Shown: positions 44,013 to 53,769 of the stretch, piece by piece
Numbering within the stretch: position 1 is the first letter of the stretch
Layout of the letters: each line of letters starts with the position of its first letter
Source of the DNA: Fontibacterium medardense
GTDB lineage: Bacteria; Pseudomonadota; Alphaproteobacteria; Pelagibacterales; Pelagibacteraceae
Reading direction: 5' to 3'
DNA length: 64,000 nucleotides
Assembly (NCBI GenBank): GCA_965235075.1
Contig: OZ249404.1
Span: 620,001 to 684,000 of the forward strand
Notes under the pieces: model-generated
Database searches by the model: none
Told to the model about the DNA's origin: nothing
Seen by the model: only the letters and a program-made list of their open reading frames with translations
Made by a program: the position numbers and the translations under genes

Positions 44013-46259
44013 ATGAATTCCACTAGCCAAAATTACTTATTAAACCTTAATAATCAACAAAAAGAAGCTGTTATTCATACAGACGGGCCTTTGTTAATTT
44101 TAGCTGGCGCAGGATCTGGTAAAACTAAAGTTTTAACAACTCGTGTTGTTCATCTAATAGAAACAAAAAAATGTTGGGCTAGTCAGATTCTTTGCGTAAC
44201 GTTCACTAATAAAGCTGCGAATGAAATGCGAGAAAGAATATTAAAACTTCTTAGCGCTCAATCCTCTTCTATACCTTGGCTTGGAACTTTTCACTCAATT
44301 AGTAACAAAATTTTAAGACGCCATGCTGAAGCTGTGGGTTTAAAATCTAATTTTACAATTTTAGATACTCTTGATCAGCTCAGATTAATAAAAAATATAA
44401 TTGAATCAGAAAACATTGATATAAAAAAAATACCACCCAAATTAGTTGCTGCTTTTATAGATGATTGGAAAAACAAAGGTCTTATTCCTAGTGAAGTTAA
44501 AGTTAACAATGAAAACTATATTAAAGATACTGCATTAAAAATATATAGAATTTATCAGCAACGATTAAAGATTATGAACTGTGTAGATTTTGGAGATCTA
44601 ATCTTGCATTGCGTTACAATATTTAAAACTATGCCTGAAATTTTAGAATTATATCATAATAATTTTAAGTACATTCTTGTAGACGAATATCAGGACACAA
44701 ATTTTATTCAAAATATTTGGTTAAATTTATTATCTAAAAAAAATAATAATTTATGCTGCGTAGGAGATGATGATCAATCTATTTATAGTTGGCGTGGCGC
44801 TGAAGTTAAAAATATTTTAAATTTTGACAAACTAAATACTAATACAAAAGTTATTAAGCTAGAGCAAAATTATAGATCGACGCAAAATATTCTAGATACC
44901 GCCTCTTCTTTAATTTCTAATAACGAAGACAGACTTGGAAAAAAACTTTGGTCTGAAAATTCTAAAGGGGATTTGATAGAAGTAAATTGCTACAATAACG
45001 GATATGACGAGGCAGTTGCGGTTGCAGATGAAATTGAAAAGAATTTATCAAAAGAACATTCACTTAATCAAATATCCATATTAGTTAGAGCTGCTTTTCA
45101 AACAAGAGAGTTTGAAGACCGATTTATAAAAATTAATTTACCTTATAGAGTTATTGGAGGATTAAAATTTTATGATCGAGCAGAAATAAAAGATGCTATT
45201 TGTTATATTAGAATTATTTACCAAGAAAATGATGACCTCGCTTTTGAAAGAATTATCAACACTCCAAAACGTGCAATCGGAGATGCCACTCTAAAAGAAA
45301 TTCATAAAATTGCTAAACAGCAAAATATTAATTTAGAACAAGCGTCACTCATATATTGCGAACAAGAAAATCCAACTGGTAAAACTATATTAAGTTTAAA
45401 AAAAATTATTACCGATATTCAGTTATGGAGAAAATTATCGAAAGAAATAACTCATTATGAACTAATGGAAAGAGTTTTGGATGAATCTGGCTATTCACAA
45501 ATGCTTATGAATGAGAAAACGCCAGAAGCAGACAGTAAATTAGAGAATTTAAAAGAATTAATATTATCAATGAAAAATTATAGTAGCCTTCAAGATTTTC
45601 TTGAAAATATCTCATTACAAACTTCCTTAGATGAAGATTGGAATGGTGAGAAAATTAATTTAATGACTATGCACGCCGCTAAAGGACTAGAATATGATGT
45701 AGTTTTTTTACCTGGATGGGAAGAAGGATTATTTCCCCATCAAAAATCAATTGATGAAAAAGGTCATCAGGCAATTGAAGAGGAAAGAAGACTTGCCTAT
45801 GTTGCAATTACCAGAGCAAAGAAAAAATTATTTATCTCTTTTGTAAATAATAGGAGAATTTATGGAGGGAAGAGAGATAGAGACATAGACTGGATGCCAA
45901 CACTTCCTTCTCGTTTTATTGAAGAACTCCCTAAAGATAATATCAACATGAAAAACCATTTTTCAGAGTACCAAAAGAATGATTTTGATTTTAATCAAGA
46001 GATTGACTACGACAAACCCTCAAGAAGTCCTGGCTGGGAAAGATTAAAACAAGCAAAAAAAAATAAAAGTAATTTTAATAGAATTAGCTACACCAATAAT
46101 AATACTATTTTTAAAGTGGGTGAAAGTGTAACCCATGATGATTTTGGTAATGGAAAAGTAATTCATATTGAAGATAATAAACTTATTATTAGTTTTAAAA
46201 AATTTGGAGAAAAAAAAATAATTGATAAATTTATAAAAAAAAGTAATGAACAAAATTAA
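44013..46259 (+). CDS. uvrD: ATP-dependent DNA helicase UvrD/PcrA
   Basis: A 748-residue superfamily 1A helicase. Motif I AGAGSGKT (31-38), LCVTFTNKAANEMR, motif II VDEYQDTN near 228, motif III GDDDQSIYSWRGA, motif IV QNYRST and the C-terminal TMHAAKGLEYDVVF and AITRAKKKL are in order. It unwinds DNA in mismatch and excision repair and removes proteins from DNA. The C-terminal tudor-like part (VTHDDFGNGKVIHI near 705) is also typical. The end overlaps pepP by 14 bp. Confidence 0.96.
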   Translation: MNSTSQNYLLNLNNQQKEAVIHTDGPLLILAGAGSGKTKVLTTRVVHLIETKKCWASQILCVTFTNKAANEMRERILKLLSAQSSSIPWLGTFHSISNKILRRHAEAVGLKSNFTILDTLDQLRLIKNIIESENIDIKKIPPKLVAAFIDDWKNKGLIPSEVKVNNENYIKDTALKIYRIYQQRLKIMNCVDFGDLILHCVTIFKTMPEILELYHNNFKYILVDEYQDTNFIQNIWLNLLSKKNNNLCCVGDDDQSIYSWRGAEVKNILNFDKLNTNTKVIKLEQNYRSTQNILDTASSLISNNEDRLGKKLWSENSKGDLIEVNCYNNGYDEAVAVADEIEKNLSKEHSLNQISILVRAAFQTREFEDRFIKINLPYRVIGGLKFYDRAEIKDAICYIRIIYQENDDLAFERIINTPKRAIGDATLKEIHKIAKQQNINLEQASLIYCEQENPTGKTILSLKKIITDIQLWRKLSKEITHYELMERVLDESGYSQMLMNEKTPEADSKLENLKELILSMKNYSSLQDFLENISLQTSLDEDWNGEKINLMTMHAAKGLEYDVVFLPGWEEGLFPHQKSIDEKGHQAIEEERRLAYVAITRAKKKLFISFVNNRRIYGGKRDRDIDWMPTLPSRFIEELPKDNINMKNHFSEYQKNDFDFNQEIDYDKPSRSPGWERLKQAKKNKSNFNRISYTNNNTIFKVGESVTHDDFGNGKVIHIEDNKLIISFKKFGEKKIIDKFIKKSNEQN

Positions 46260-47979
46260 TCAACTAAGGAATATATTAAATCAACAAAACTGCGATGGTT
46301 ATTTAATTCCAAAAAATGATGAGTATTTCGGAGAATACGTTCCTAAAAATAAGGATAGATTAAAATTTATATCTGGATTTACTGGATCAGCAGGACTTGC
46401 ACTAATTTTAAAAAATAAATCTTATTTATTTGTTGATGGTCGTTACACCCTACAAGCAAAAGCTGAAATTAATAAAAATTTTGAAATTTGCGAAATTCCA
46501 AAAAATAAACCTCATTATATTCTTAAAAATTTAAATAAAAAAATTACTTTAGGATTCGATCCAAAACTTTTTACTTCAAGTACGCTAAAAAATATTATTT
46601 CAAATAGTTTAATTAAACCAAAACCTATAAATAATAACTTAATTGATATAATTTGGAAAAATAAAAAAAAAATTAACAATAATAAATTTTACATTTTAGA
46701 AGAGAAATATCATGGAGAAAACTATTTAAATAAGATTAGCAAGGTATGTAAATTTCTTAAGTTAAAAGATATTCATTATTTACTCACAACGGCTACTGAA
46801 AATATTTCATGGTTATTAAACATAAGAGGATCTGACGCTTTATATAGTCCACTTACAAATGGAAAAATTTTATTTAATAAAAATGGTAAAATAATTTTTT
46901 TTACAAATATTAAAAAAATTACACCTCAAATTAAAAAAGCTTTCAAAAATAAGGTAATTTTTATTAAAGAAGAATTATTTGTTAACTACCTAAGAAAGAT
47001 TAAAAATTCAAAAATTTTAATAGATAAAAATACATGTAGTTTTTATTATGAAAAAAATATCCATTCTTCGAACAAACTTATTGATATTGAAGATCCTATC
47101 TATTTATTAAAAGCTATTAAAAATAAAACAGAGATCAGTAATACAAAAATTGCTCATTTATTTGATGGAATTGCTTTAACTAAATTTATTTTTTGGCTTA
47201 AAAATAATTATAAAAAAACTAAGATAACTGAAATATCTGCGCAGAATAAATTAGAAAATTATAAAAAACAGAACAATGGCTTTTTATATCCAAGTTTTAG
47301 TACCATTTCAGGATTTGCAGCAAATGGAGCAATTGTTCACTACAGATCTAGTCGCAAAACAAGCAAAACAATTAAAGGTAATAATTTATATCTTTTAGAT
47401 TCGGGTAGTCAGTATTTCTATGGAACTACTGACGTGACGCGAACAATAGCTATCGGGAAAATATCAAATTTCCAAAAAAAAATTTATTCAAATGTTCTCA
47501 AAGGTCATATTGCGGTTGCCTTATACAAAATAAACAAATCTACACTAGGAAAACATATAGACAGAGTTGCGAGAGCCCCTTTACTAAAACTCAGCCACAA
47601 CTATTCACATGGTACTGGTCATGGGGTTGGCTATTTTTTAAATGTACATGAAGGACCCCAAGGATTATTTCCATTTAATAATCATAAAATATTACCTGGA
47701 ATGATTCTTTCAAATGAACCTGGATTTTATAAAGAAAATGATTTTGGGATAAGAATTGAAAATTTAATTTATTGTGAAAAAATTAATGGTAATCATTCAA
47801 AATTTGTTAATCTCACAATGGTTCCAATTGATAAAGATTGTATTAACAAGAAGCTTTTAAATAAAAATGAAATAAATTGGATTAATAACTATCATCAAAA
47901 AATCTTTTATATTCTGAAACCTTTTATGAATAATACTGAACTTAAATTACTAACTGAAGCTTGTTCAGCTATTTCTTGA
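46246..47979 (+). CDS. pepP: Xaa-Pro aminopeptidase (M24B)
   Basis: A 577-residue M24 peptidase with two creatinase-like N-terminal domains and a C-terminal pita-bread domain. The metal ligands are visible in LLDSGSQYFYGTTDVTRT (two Asp), HGTGHGVGYFLNVHEGP (His), NEPGFY and IRIENL (two Glu). It removes the first residue before a proline from peptides. The size fits the longer eukaryote-like/alphaproteobacterial form (about 600) rather than E. coli PepP (441). It overlaps uvrD by 14 bp and the convergent ligA by 15 bp. Confidence 0.9.
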   Translation: MNKINQLRNILNQQNCDGYLIPKNDEYFGEYVPKNKDRLKFISGFTGSAGLALILKNKSYLFVDGRYTLQAKAEINKNFEICEIPKNKPHYILKNLNKKITLGFDPKLFTSSTLKNIISNSLIKPKPINNNLIDIIWKNKKKINNNKFYILEEKYHGENYLNKISKVCKFLKLKDIHYLLTTATENISWLLNIRGSDALYSPLTNGKILFNKNGKIIFFTNIKKITPQIKKAFKNKVIFIKEELFVNYLRKIKNSKILIDKNTCSFYYEKNIHSSNKLIDIEDPIYLLKAIKNKTEISNTKIAHLFDGIALTKFIFWLKNNYKKTKITEISAQNKLENYKKQNNGFLYPSFSTISGFAANGAIVHYRSSRKTSKTIKGNNLYLLDSGSQYFYGTTDVTRTIAIGKISNFQKKIYSNVLKGHIAVALYKINKSTLGKHIDRVARAPLLKLSHNYSHGTGHGVGYFLNVHEGPQGLFPFNNHKILPGMILSNEPGFYKENDFGIRIENLIYCEKINGNHSKFVNLTMVPIDKDCINKKLLNKNEINWINNYHQKIFYILKPFMNNTELKLLTEACSAIS

Positions 47980-50001
47980 CAACTTTAACCACTCTTTTTC
48001 TTCTATAATTTTAACACCTAATTCTTTAGCTTTGTCGACTTTATTCTTTGTTGGTTTGGACAAACCAATAACTAAATAATCTAATTTTTTATTAACAGAA
48101 CTTAATATCTTAGCTCCTAAAGTTTCTGCTAATGACTTAGCTTCGGATCTGCTCATAGTAGAAAATCCTCCTGTAAACATAATATTCTTTCCAGAAAAAA
48201 AACTATCAATTTTCTTTTCTATAAAGTCTTGGATATTTAAAATCTTACTTAATTCATGAACAACTTTATTATTTTTTTTATCTTTAAAAAAATGTATTAG
48301 CGATTCAACTTGTGTCTCACCAATTCCATCGATTTCATCTAAACTGTTAATTTCATTTATTAAAAGATCTGGATTACAAAGTCTTAAAAAATTTTTTATT
48401 GAAACAAAATAACGTGATAAATTTTTAGCATTTTCTTGACCGATATGACGTATGCCAAGACTGTATATAAATTTTGCAAGGCTAATATCTTTACTTTTTT
48501 CAATCGCTGTTTTTAAATTACTAACTGACAATTCCCCCCAACCTTCTAATTTTTCTATTTTTTTATAATCAAGAGTAAAAATATCTTGGGGCAAGCGAAT
48601 AAAATTTAAAGACCAAAAATCTTCTACAATTTTTTTTCCAAAACCTTCAATATCAAGGGCTTCTTTTGACACAAAATGTTTAATTTTTTCTCTTGCCATA
48701 AACTCACAATTGAATCCTGTGTCTGTGCATCTTTTGACTACGTCTAATTTTTTTGAAGTTTCGTTATAATCTTTAACTGCAGGTCGACCACATAGACATT
48801 TGTCTGGAAAAATAAATTTTTTGCTGTTTTTGTCTCTTTTAGATTTAATAACTTCAACTACCTGAGGAATAACATCGCCTGCTCTTTGAATAATAACCGT
48901 ATCGTTTAATCTGATATCTTTTCTAATAATTTCATCTTCATTATGTAATGTTGCATTGGATACTAAAACGCCGCCAACATTTACTGGATCTAATTTTGCA
49001 ACTGGAGTTAGAGCTCCTGTTCTTCCAACTTGTATTTCAATTTTACGAATAATCGTTGTAGCTTTTTCAGATGAAAATTTATGAGCAATGGCCCATCTAG
49101 GTGAAGATGATAAACTTCCAAGTCTTTTTTGTAAGGTTAAGTCGTTAACTTTATAAACAATACCGTCAATATCATAATCTAGAGAGGATCTTATTTGTTC
49201 AATATGAAGATAACCTTTAATTAACTCGTCTACCGAACCAAAAGTTTTTGTAAGTGGATTTATTTTAAAACCAATTTTTTTACAAAAATTTAAAAAATTT
49301 ATATGTGTTTTAAATTTTTTTTCATCAATATCACCAATGCTATGAGCAAAAAACTTTAATGGTATTAAAGCTGTTTTTTTTGAATCTTTTTGCCTTAATG
49401 ATCCTCCTGCTGCGTTTCTAGGATTTGCAAAATCATCTTTAATTTTTTCAAAATCTTTTTTTCCTATATAAACTTCACCTCTAATCTCGAATTCTTTATC
49501 TATGCTCTCCCCATGAAGAATTTGTGGTATATCTTTAATCGTTAATAAATTTTCTGTTATATCTTCACCGTACTCACCATCTCCTCTTGAAAGTCCGCGA
49601 ATAATCTTATTATTTTTATAAATTAAAGACGCAGAAATACCATCAATCTTGGGTTCTGCTGTTAATTCTATAACGGTATCTTTTTCATAGTTTAGATAAT
49701 TTCTAATTTTTTTTAAAAAGTCTTCTACATCATCTTTTGTAAAAGCGTTATCTAAAGATAACATTGGCACAAGATGCTTAACTTTAGAAAATTTTTCTGA
49801 AGGTGTAAAACCTACTTTTTTTGTTGGGGAATCCTTATATACAATTTCAGGATTTTTTTTCTCAAAATCTAAGATATCTTTTTTAATTTTGTCATACTCG
49901 GCATCTGAAACTAATGGTTTATCGTTATGATAGTAAGCTTTATTTAGTTTTTCAATTAAAGTAATTTTTTCTTTGTACTCTTTTAAAGATAAAGACTTCA
50001 T
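47965..50001 (-). CDS. ligA: NAD-dependent DNA ligase
   Basis: A 678-residue LigA. The adenylated Lys118 is in TAEPKIDGISASL, with RGEVYIGKKDF and the FAHSIGDI region following; a zinc-binding Cys4 region lies after the OB fold, then helix-hairpin-helix repeats and a C-terminal BRCT domain (about 600-678). The zinc site spacing is unusual: CLC, then about 20 residues, then C-x6-C, where C-x2-C is normal. It seals nicks in replication and repair. It lies six bases downstream of bamD. Confidence 0.95.
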   Translation of the reverse strand: MKSLSLKEYKEKITLIEKLNKAYYHNDKPLVSDAEYDKIKKDILDFEKKNPEIVYKDSPTKKVGFTPSEKFSKVKHLVPMLSLDNAFTKDDVEDFLKKIRNYLNYEKDTVIELTAEPKIDGISASLIYKNNKIIRGLSRGDGEYGEDITENLLTIKDIPQILHGESIDKEFEIRGEVYIGKKDFEKIKDDFANPRNAAGGSLRQKDSKKTALIPLKFFAHSIGDIDEKKFKTHINFLNFCKKIGFKINPLTKTFGSVDELIKGYLHIEQIRSSLDYDIDGIVYKVNDLTLQKRLGSLSSSPRWAIAHKFSSEKATTIIRKIEIQVGRTGALTPVAKLDPVNVGGVLVSNATLHNEDEIIRKDIRLNDTVIIQRAGDVIPQVVEVIKSKRDKNSKKFIFPDKCLCGRPAVKDYNETSKKLDVVKRCTDTGFNCEFMAREKIKHFVSKEALDIEGFGKKIVEDFWSLNFIRLPQDIFTLDYKKIEKLEGWGELSVSNLKTAIEKSKDISLAKFIYSLGIRHIGQENAKNLSRYFVSIKNFLRLCNPDLLINEINSLDEIDGIGETQVESLIHFFKDKKNNKVVHELSKILNIQDFIEKKIDSFFSGKNIMFTGGFSTMSRSEAKSLAETLGAKILSSVNKKLDYLVIGLSKPTKNKVDKAKELGVKIIEEKEWLKLSRNS

Positions 50002-50007
50002 TAAAAG

Positions 50008-50832
50008 TTAATTAAGTATTTTTTTAAAACCATCTAAAAGAGATTTATCTTTTTTAGGTAAAGTTGTCTGATTTGTTGAAACTAATAAATAACTTTTTTT
50101 ATACCACTCGCTTGAATTAAAATTATAACCTAAAATTGCTGCAGCTTTACTTGCATCTTCTTCTAAACCTAATTTATGATAAATTTCAACCAGTCTATAT
50201 AATGCCTCTTCGATATAAATTGTTGTTTGATATTTATCTACAATTGTTTTTAATCTATTGATTGCCGCTGCCCATTTTTGCTTATTCATATAATATCTTG
50301 CGACGTACATTTCTTTTCCGGCCATTAAATCGTTTAACAGATCTAATTTATATTTTGCATCGTCTGCATACTCGGTATTCGGATAACTATTTATTAAAAA
50401 TTTAAATTGATTAATCGCTTTAATAGTTTTTTCCTGATCTTTAGAAAATTCACTTACTTCTTCAAAGTAACAAACACCTTTTAAATATTCTACATAAACT
50501 CTTTCAGAGTTATTTGGATAAAATTTTACGTAACGTTCAAGTACAGAAAGTGTATCTACGCACCGATTTGCCTCGTAATAAACATATGCCATCATTAATA
50601 AAGATTTTGGTGCCCATTCTGTATAAGAATAATCTTTTTCTACCATCTTAAATTTTTCAATTGCTTCTTCCGCTCTGCCTTCATTAAAATCATCCATCGC
50701 AAAACCCCATAACTTAGGTAGACTAACTTTTTCTTTTGGAGGAGCGACTAAAGGTTTATCATTTGACGAAGAGCAGCTTAGAACAAGTACAAAGATTAAT
50801 AAAATATGGAAATTATTTTTTAGTTTAAACAT
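50008..50832 (-). CDS. bamD: Outer-membrane assembly lipoprotein BamD
   Basis: A 274-residue lipoprotein. The signal peptide ends in a lipobox with Cys20 (VLVLSC), and the mature part has TPR-like helices: WGFAMDDFNEGRAEEAIEKF, then YPNNSERVYVEYLKGVCYFE and YPNTEYADDAKYKLDLL in the BamD arrangement. BamD works with BamA in inserting outer-membrane beta-barrels. It lies between lpxC and ligA on the minus strand, a usual place for bamD in alphaproteobacteria (lpxC-bamD-recN or -ligA). Confidence 0.93.
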   Translation of the reverse strand: MFKLKNNFHILLIFVLVLSCSSSNDKPLVAPPKEKVSLPKLWGFAMDDFNEGRAEEAIEKFKMVEKDYSYTEWAPKSLLMMAYVYYEANRCVDTLSVLERYVKFYPNNSERVYVEYLKGVCYFEEVSEFSKDQEKTIKAINQFKFLINSYPNTEYADDAKYKLDLLNDLMAGKEMYVARYYMNKQKWAAAINRLKTIVDKYQTTIYIEEALYRLVEIYHKLGLEEDASKAAAILGYNFNSSEWYKKSYLLVSTNQTTLPKKDKSLLDGFKKILN

Positions 50833-50881
50833 TGAAATTAAAAGTTTTATTATTTCTTTTAATTAAGTTTTACCACTAAAA

Positions 50882-51799
50882 TTATAAATTCACTACAAGT
50901 TGATTTGGTGAATAAGAACTAACAGAAGAGAAATTTTTTGTTTTTTGTGTTGCTAAATTCCATGCATTTTTATTTTTGATTAACGCTTCTAATAATTTGC
51001 GAGTCATATCATGGCCACCTTGATAACAATTTACTTTTCCAATAAGTGAGTAACCAGCTAAATATAGATCTCCAATACAATCTAAAATTTTATGTCTTAC
51101 AAATTCATCTTTATGCCTCAGACCATCTTGGTTTAGAACTTTATCATCTGAAACAACAATTGCATTCTCTAAAGAACCACCTTTTGCAAGTCCCATCTTA
51201 AAAATATTTTCAAGATCTTTTTGCAGACAAAAAGTTCTTGAATCATGAACTTCCATAAATCCATTTTTTTCTAGAACTATTTTTTTACTTTGTTTTTTAA
51301 TAACACGATCATGGAAATTAATTTCATAATCGATTTCTAATTTATTTTTATTTGTGGGTTCAATTGAAATAGATTTATCTTTATCATTAACAATAATTTT
51401 TTTTAGAATTTTAATATATTTTTTTTCAGAACTTTGAACTGTAGTTCCAACATCTTGAATGGCAATTGCAAACTCTTTTGAACTTCCATCTAAAATTGGT
51501 AATTCTTGGCTATCAACTTCTACTATAGCATTATCAATGCCTAATCCTGATAAAGCAGACATTAAATGTTCAATAGTTGAAATTGAAACATGTTTATTAG
51601 AAATAGTAGTGCATAATTTTGCAGGCAAAGCGTTACTAATATGAGCTTGGATAATTTTTTCTTTTCCTTTGTAATCAACTCTAACAAAAGTTATTCCTGA
51701 ATTAGGAGCTGATGGCTTAACAACAAGATTAGCAACTAATCCACTGTGTAGACCCACGCCTTTGAAATTGATTTTTGACTTTAAAGTCTTTTGAAACAT
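50882..51799 (-). CDS. lpxC: UDP-3-O-acyl-N-acetylglucosamine deacetylase
   Basis: A 305-residue zinc deacetylase. The metal and catalytic residues are in STIEHLMSALSGLGID (His near 78), RHKILDCIGDLYL (His and Asp) and GGHDMTRKL (catalytic His), and the N-terminus KSKINFKGVGLHSG is conserved. It commits UDP-acyl-GlcNAc to lipid A, so this cell makes lipopolysaccharide or lipooligosaccharide. It follows ftsA after 65 bp with no ftsZ between, which is unusual for alphaproteobacteria. Confidence 0.96.
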   Translation of the reverse strand: MFQKTLKSKINFKGVGLHSGLVANLVVKPSAPNSGITFVRVDYKGKEKIIQAHISNALPAKLCTTISNKHVSISTIEHLMSALSGLGIDNAIVEVDSQELPILDGSSKEFAIAIQDVGTTVQSSEKKYIKILKKIIVNDKDKSISIEPTNKNKLEIDYEINFHDRVIKKQSKKIVLEKNGFMEVHDSRTFCLQKDLENIFKMGLAKGGSLENAIVVSDDKVLNQDGLRHKDEFVRHKILDCIGDLYLAGYSLIGKVNCYQGGHDMTRKLLEALIKNKNAWNLATQKTKNFSSVSSYSPNQLVVNL

Positions 51800-51864
51800 A
51801 TCTTTGATGAAATAGATATTTAGTAAAATCTATAACAATAGCTAATCACCTTTTGTTACGATTT

Positions 51865-53097
51865 CTACTTTTGAAAAATAGATAAAAGTCTTGAAAAAAA
51901 GCCTGTATTTTTAAATTTAATTGGCAAAGCCTCTGAGGGTAATCCATAAAAATAGTTTTTAACTATTCCATAACAAACTAGAAAATCTTGGGATAAATTA
52001 TTAACTAAATTTTGATCTTCATGTTTTTTTTGTAAAACAAGCTCTGTTCTTTGTGAAAAATATCTTTTTATTAAATTTGTTAAACCAACTAAGTTTGATC
52101 CTCTCCCAGATAAATAAATTTTCTTATTTTTTATATCAATTAAGTTGTAAGATTTAATTTTTCTATAAACTAACTTAAAAATTTCTTCTATCCTAGAATT
52201 GATAATAGTATTAACCATTGTCTTAGAGATCTTTCTAAAATCATCATCCGGAAATAAATGAACTGGTAAATATTCAATCTTATCTTTAATATTCTCATTT
52301 ATAACACATTCACCACTTTCAACTTTAATTCTTTCTGCAACTTCTATTTTAATATCCAAAACTTTAGCTAAATCTTTTGAAACTTGATTTGATCCGTAAG
52401 GAACGACACCAACATACGAAAGCGTGCTATTTTCAAATACGGCAAAGCTTGTCTTGTCTTTACCAAAATCAATACAAATAACTCCGTCGTTTAAATCCTC
52501 TTGGTTTAAAAAAGAAAGACCTAAGGCATATGTACCGAAAATATAATTCTCCACTGACAATTCGCAGGAATTAATAATATTTTTTAAATTATCAATAGCG
52601 GAGTGTTCTGCTAAAACTGCATGGATATCAGCTGAAAAAATATTTGCTTTAAAGCCTACTGGATTTTCAACATTAATTTTTTTATCAATTTTATAATTAG
52701 ATGAAAATATATGTAAAATTGCTTTATCTTTATTATTTTTAACGATTTCATCTACAGCAATATGAATCAGGCCCTGAATATCTTTTTCATGTTCTATTTG
52801 ATCACCATGCACACTTTTATACTCTGTTAATAAATTGCTAGAGATATTTTCAAATTCTGCGTTTACAATAATATTATCTAATGCAATACCGGCTTGCTTT
52901 TCAGCAATTTCTAAACATTCACGTACCGCTAAATTTGCTTCATGAAAATTTGTAACCAGTCCTTTTGTAATACCTTTTGATGCAACAATCGATTTTCCTA
53001 AAATTTCAATTTTATTATTTTTTAATTTTGCAATCAGACATTTAATTTTTGAAGAGCCAATATCTATAGATGCGATTAATTCATTTTTTTGAATCAT
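51865..53097 (-). CDS. ftsA: Cell division protein FtsA
   Basis: A 410-residue actin-fold protein. The phosphate-1 motif is ASIDIGSSKIKCLI (9-22), with GVICIDFGKDKTSFAVF as phosphate-2 and IYLSGRGSNLVGLTNLIKRY as the adenosine-site motif. The C-terminus, GFFSRLLSIFQK, is an amphipathic helix that would bind the membrane and link FtsZ to it. The gene is three bases after ftsQ. The expected ftsZ is missing downstream, so it must be elsewhere on the chromosome or lost. Confidence 0.93.
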   Translation of the reverse strand: MIQKNELIASIDIGSSKIKCLIAKLKNNKIEILGKSIVASKGITKGLVTNFHEANLAVRECLEIAEKQAGIALDNIIVNAEFENISSNLLTEYKSVHGDQIEHEKDIQGLIHIAVDEIVKNNKDKAILHIFSSNYKIDKKINVENPVGFKANIFSADIHAVLAEHSAIDNLKNIINSCELSVENYIFGTYALGLSFLNQEDLNDGVICIDFGKDKTSFAVFENSTLSYVGVVPYGSNQVSKDLAKVLDIKIEVAERIKVESGECVINENIKDKIEYLPVHLFPDDDFRKISKTMVNTIINSRIEEIFKLVYRKIKSYNLIDIKNKKIYLSGRGSNLVGLTNLIKRYFSQRTELVLQKKHEDQNLVNNLSQDFLVCYGIVKNYFYGLPSEALPIKFKNTGFFSRLLSIFQK

Positions 53098-53100
53098 TAC

Positions 53101-53769
53101 CTATTTTACAAAAATTTTGTTCTTAAGTCTTAAATCGATATATGTAAATTTTTCATCTTTGGACTGAAGAAGAACTTTATTTAAATTGTTAATCTGTTGA
53201 TTATAATCATGTCTACCGAGCATAATTTTTTTATTACCCTTTAAAGACAAATCCCATCTTTCAGAATTTATAAATTCAAAACTAGTGATATTAGATAGGT
53301 CAAAATTATTACTATTTAATGCTTTATAAAGTTTTTTAAGATCCTCAATATCAAAATTACCTCTGGCTTGTGTCTGATTAGAAAAATTATTTAAATTAAA
53401 TTTTTCTATTAAGGTAAATTCCTTTGTAATTATTAAATTATTATTACCTTTTTTCCAAAAGACAAAAGGTTCATGCTCTACCACTACGACATTAATTGTT
53501 GATGGAAATTTTTTGTTAACATTTACAAAATGTATCCATTCATTTTGCATAACTACTTCATTCATTTTTTTATGATCTACACTTAAAATGCTAGTGTTAA
53601 CTAAAAAATTAAATTGTTTTTTAAGTTTTTCTATATCAGTATTTTTTGAACCAGAAACATTAGCTGTTTTGATAATAAAAAAACCAAGCTTTAGTAAAGG
53701 AAGCTCTGGATTAAATGTTGTTAGAAAAATTAATAAAGTGAGAAAAATATATCTCTTTGTTTTGATCAT
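53101..53769 (-). CDS. ftsQ: Cell division protein FtsQ
   Basis: A 222-residue single-pass protein: a membrane helix near residues 7-25, then a POTRA-type start (VSGSKNTDIEKLKKQFNF, about 38-55) and an FtsQ beta domain with NEWIHFVNVNKKFPSTINVV and EHEPFVFWKK. FtsQ recruits FtsL/FtsB and later division proteins. It is shorter than most homologues (about 270), mainly in the cytoplasmic tail. The gene overlaps ddl by 4 bp and lies three bases ahead of ftsA, so it is firmly in the dcw order. Confidence 0.85.
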   Translation of the reverse strand: MIKTKRYIFLTLLIFLTTFNPELPLLKLGFFIIKTANVSGSKNTDIEKLKKQFNFLVNTSILSVDHKKMNEVVMQNEWIHFVNVNKKFPSTINVVVVEHEPFVFWKKGNNNLIITKEFTLIEKFNLNNFSNQTQARGNFDIEDLKKLYKALNSNNFDLSNITSFEFINSERWDLSLKGNKKIMLGRHDYNQQINNLNKVLLQSKDEKFTYIDLRLKNKIFVK

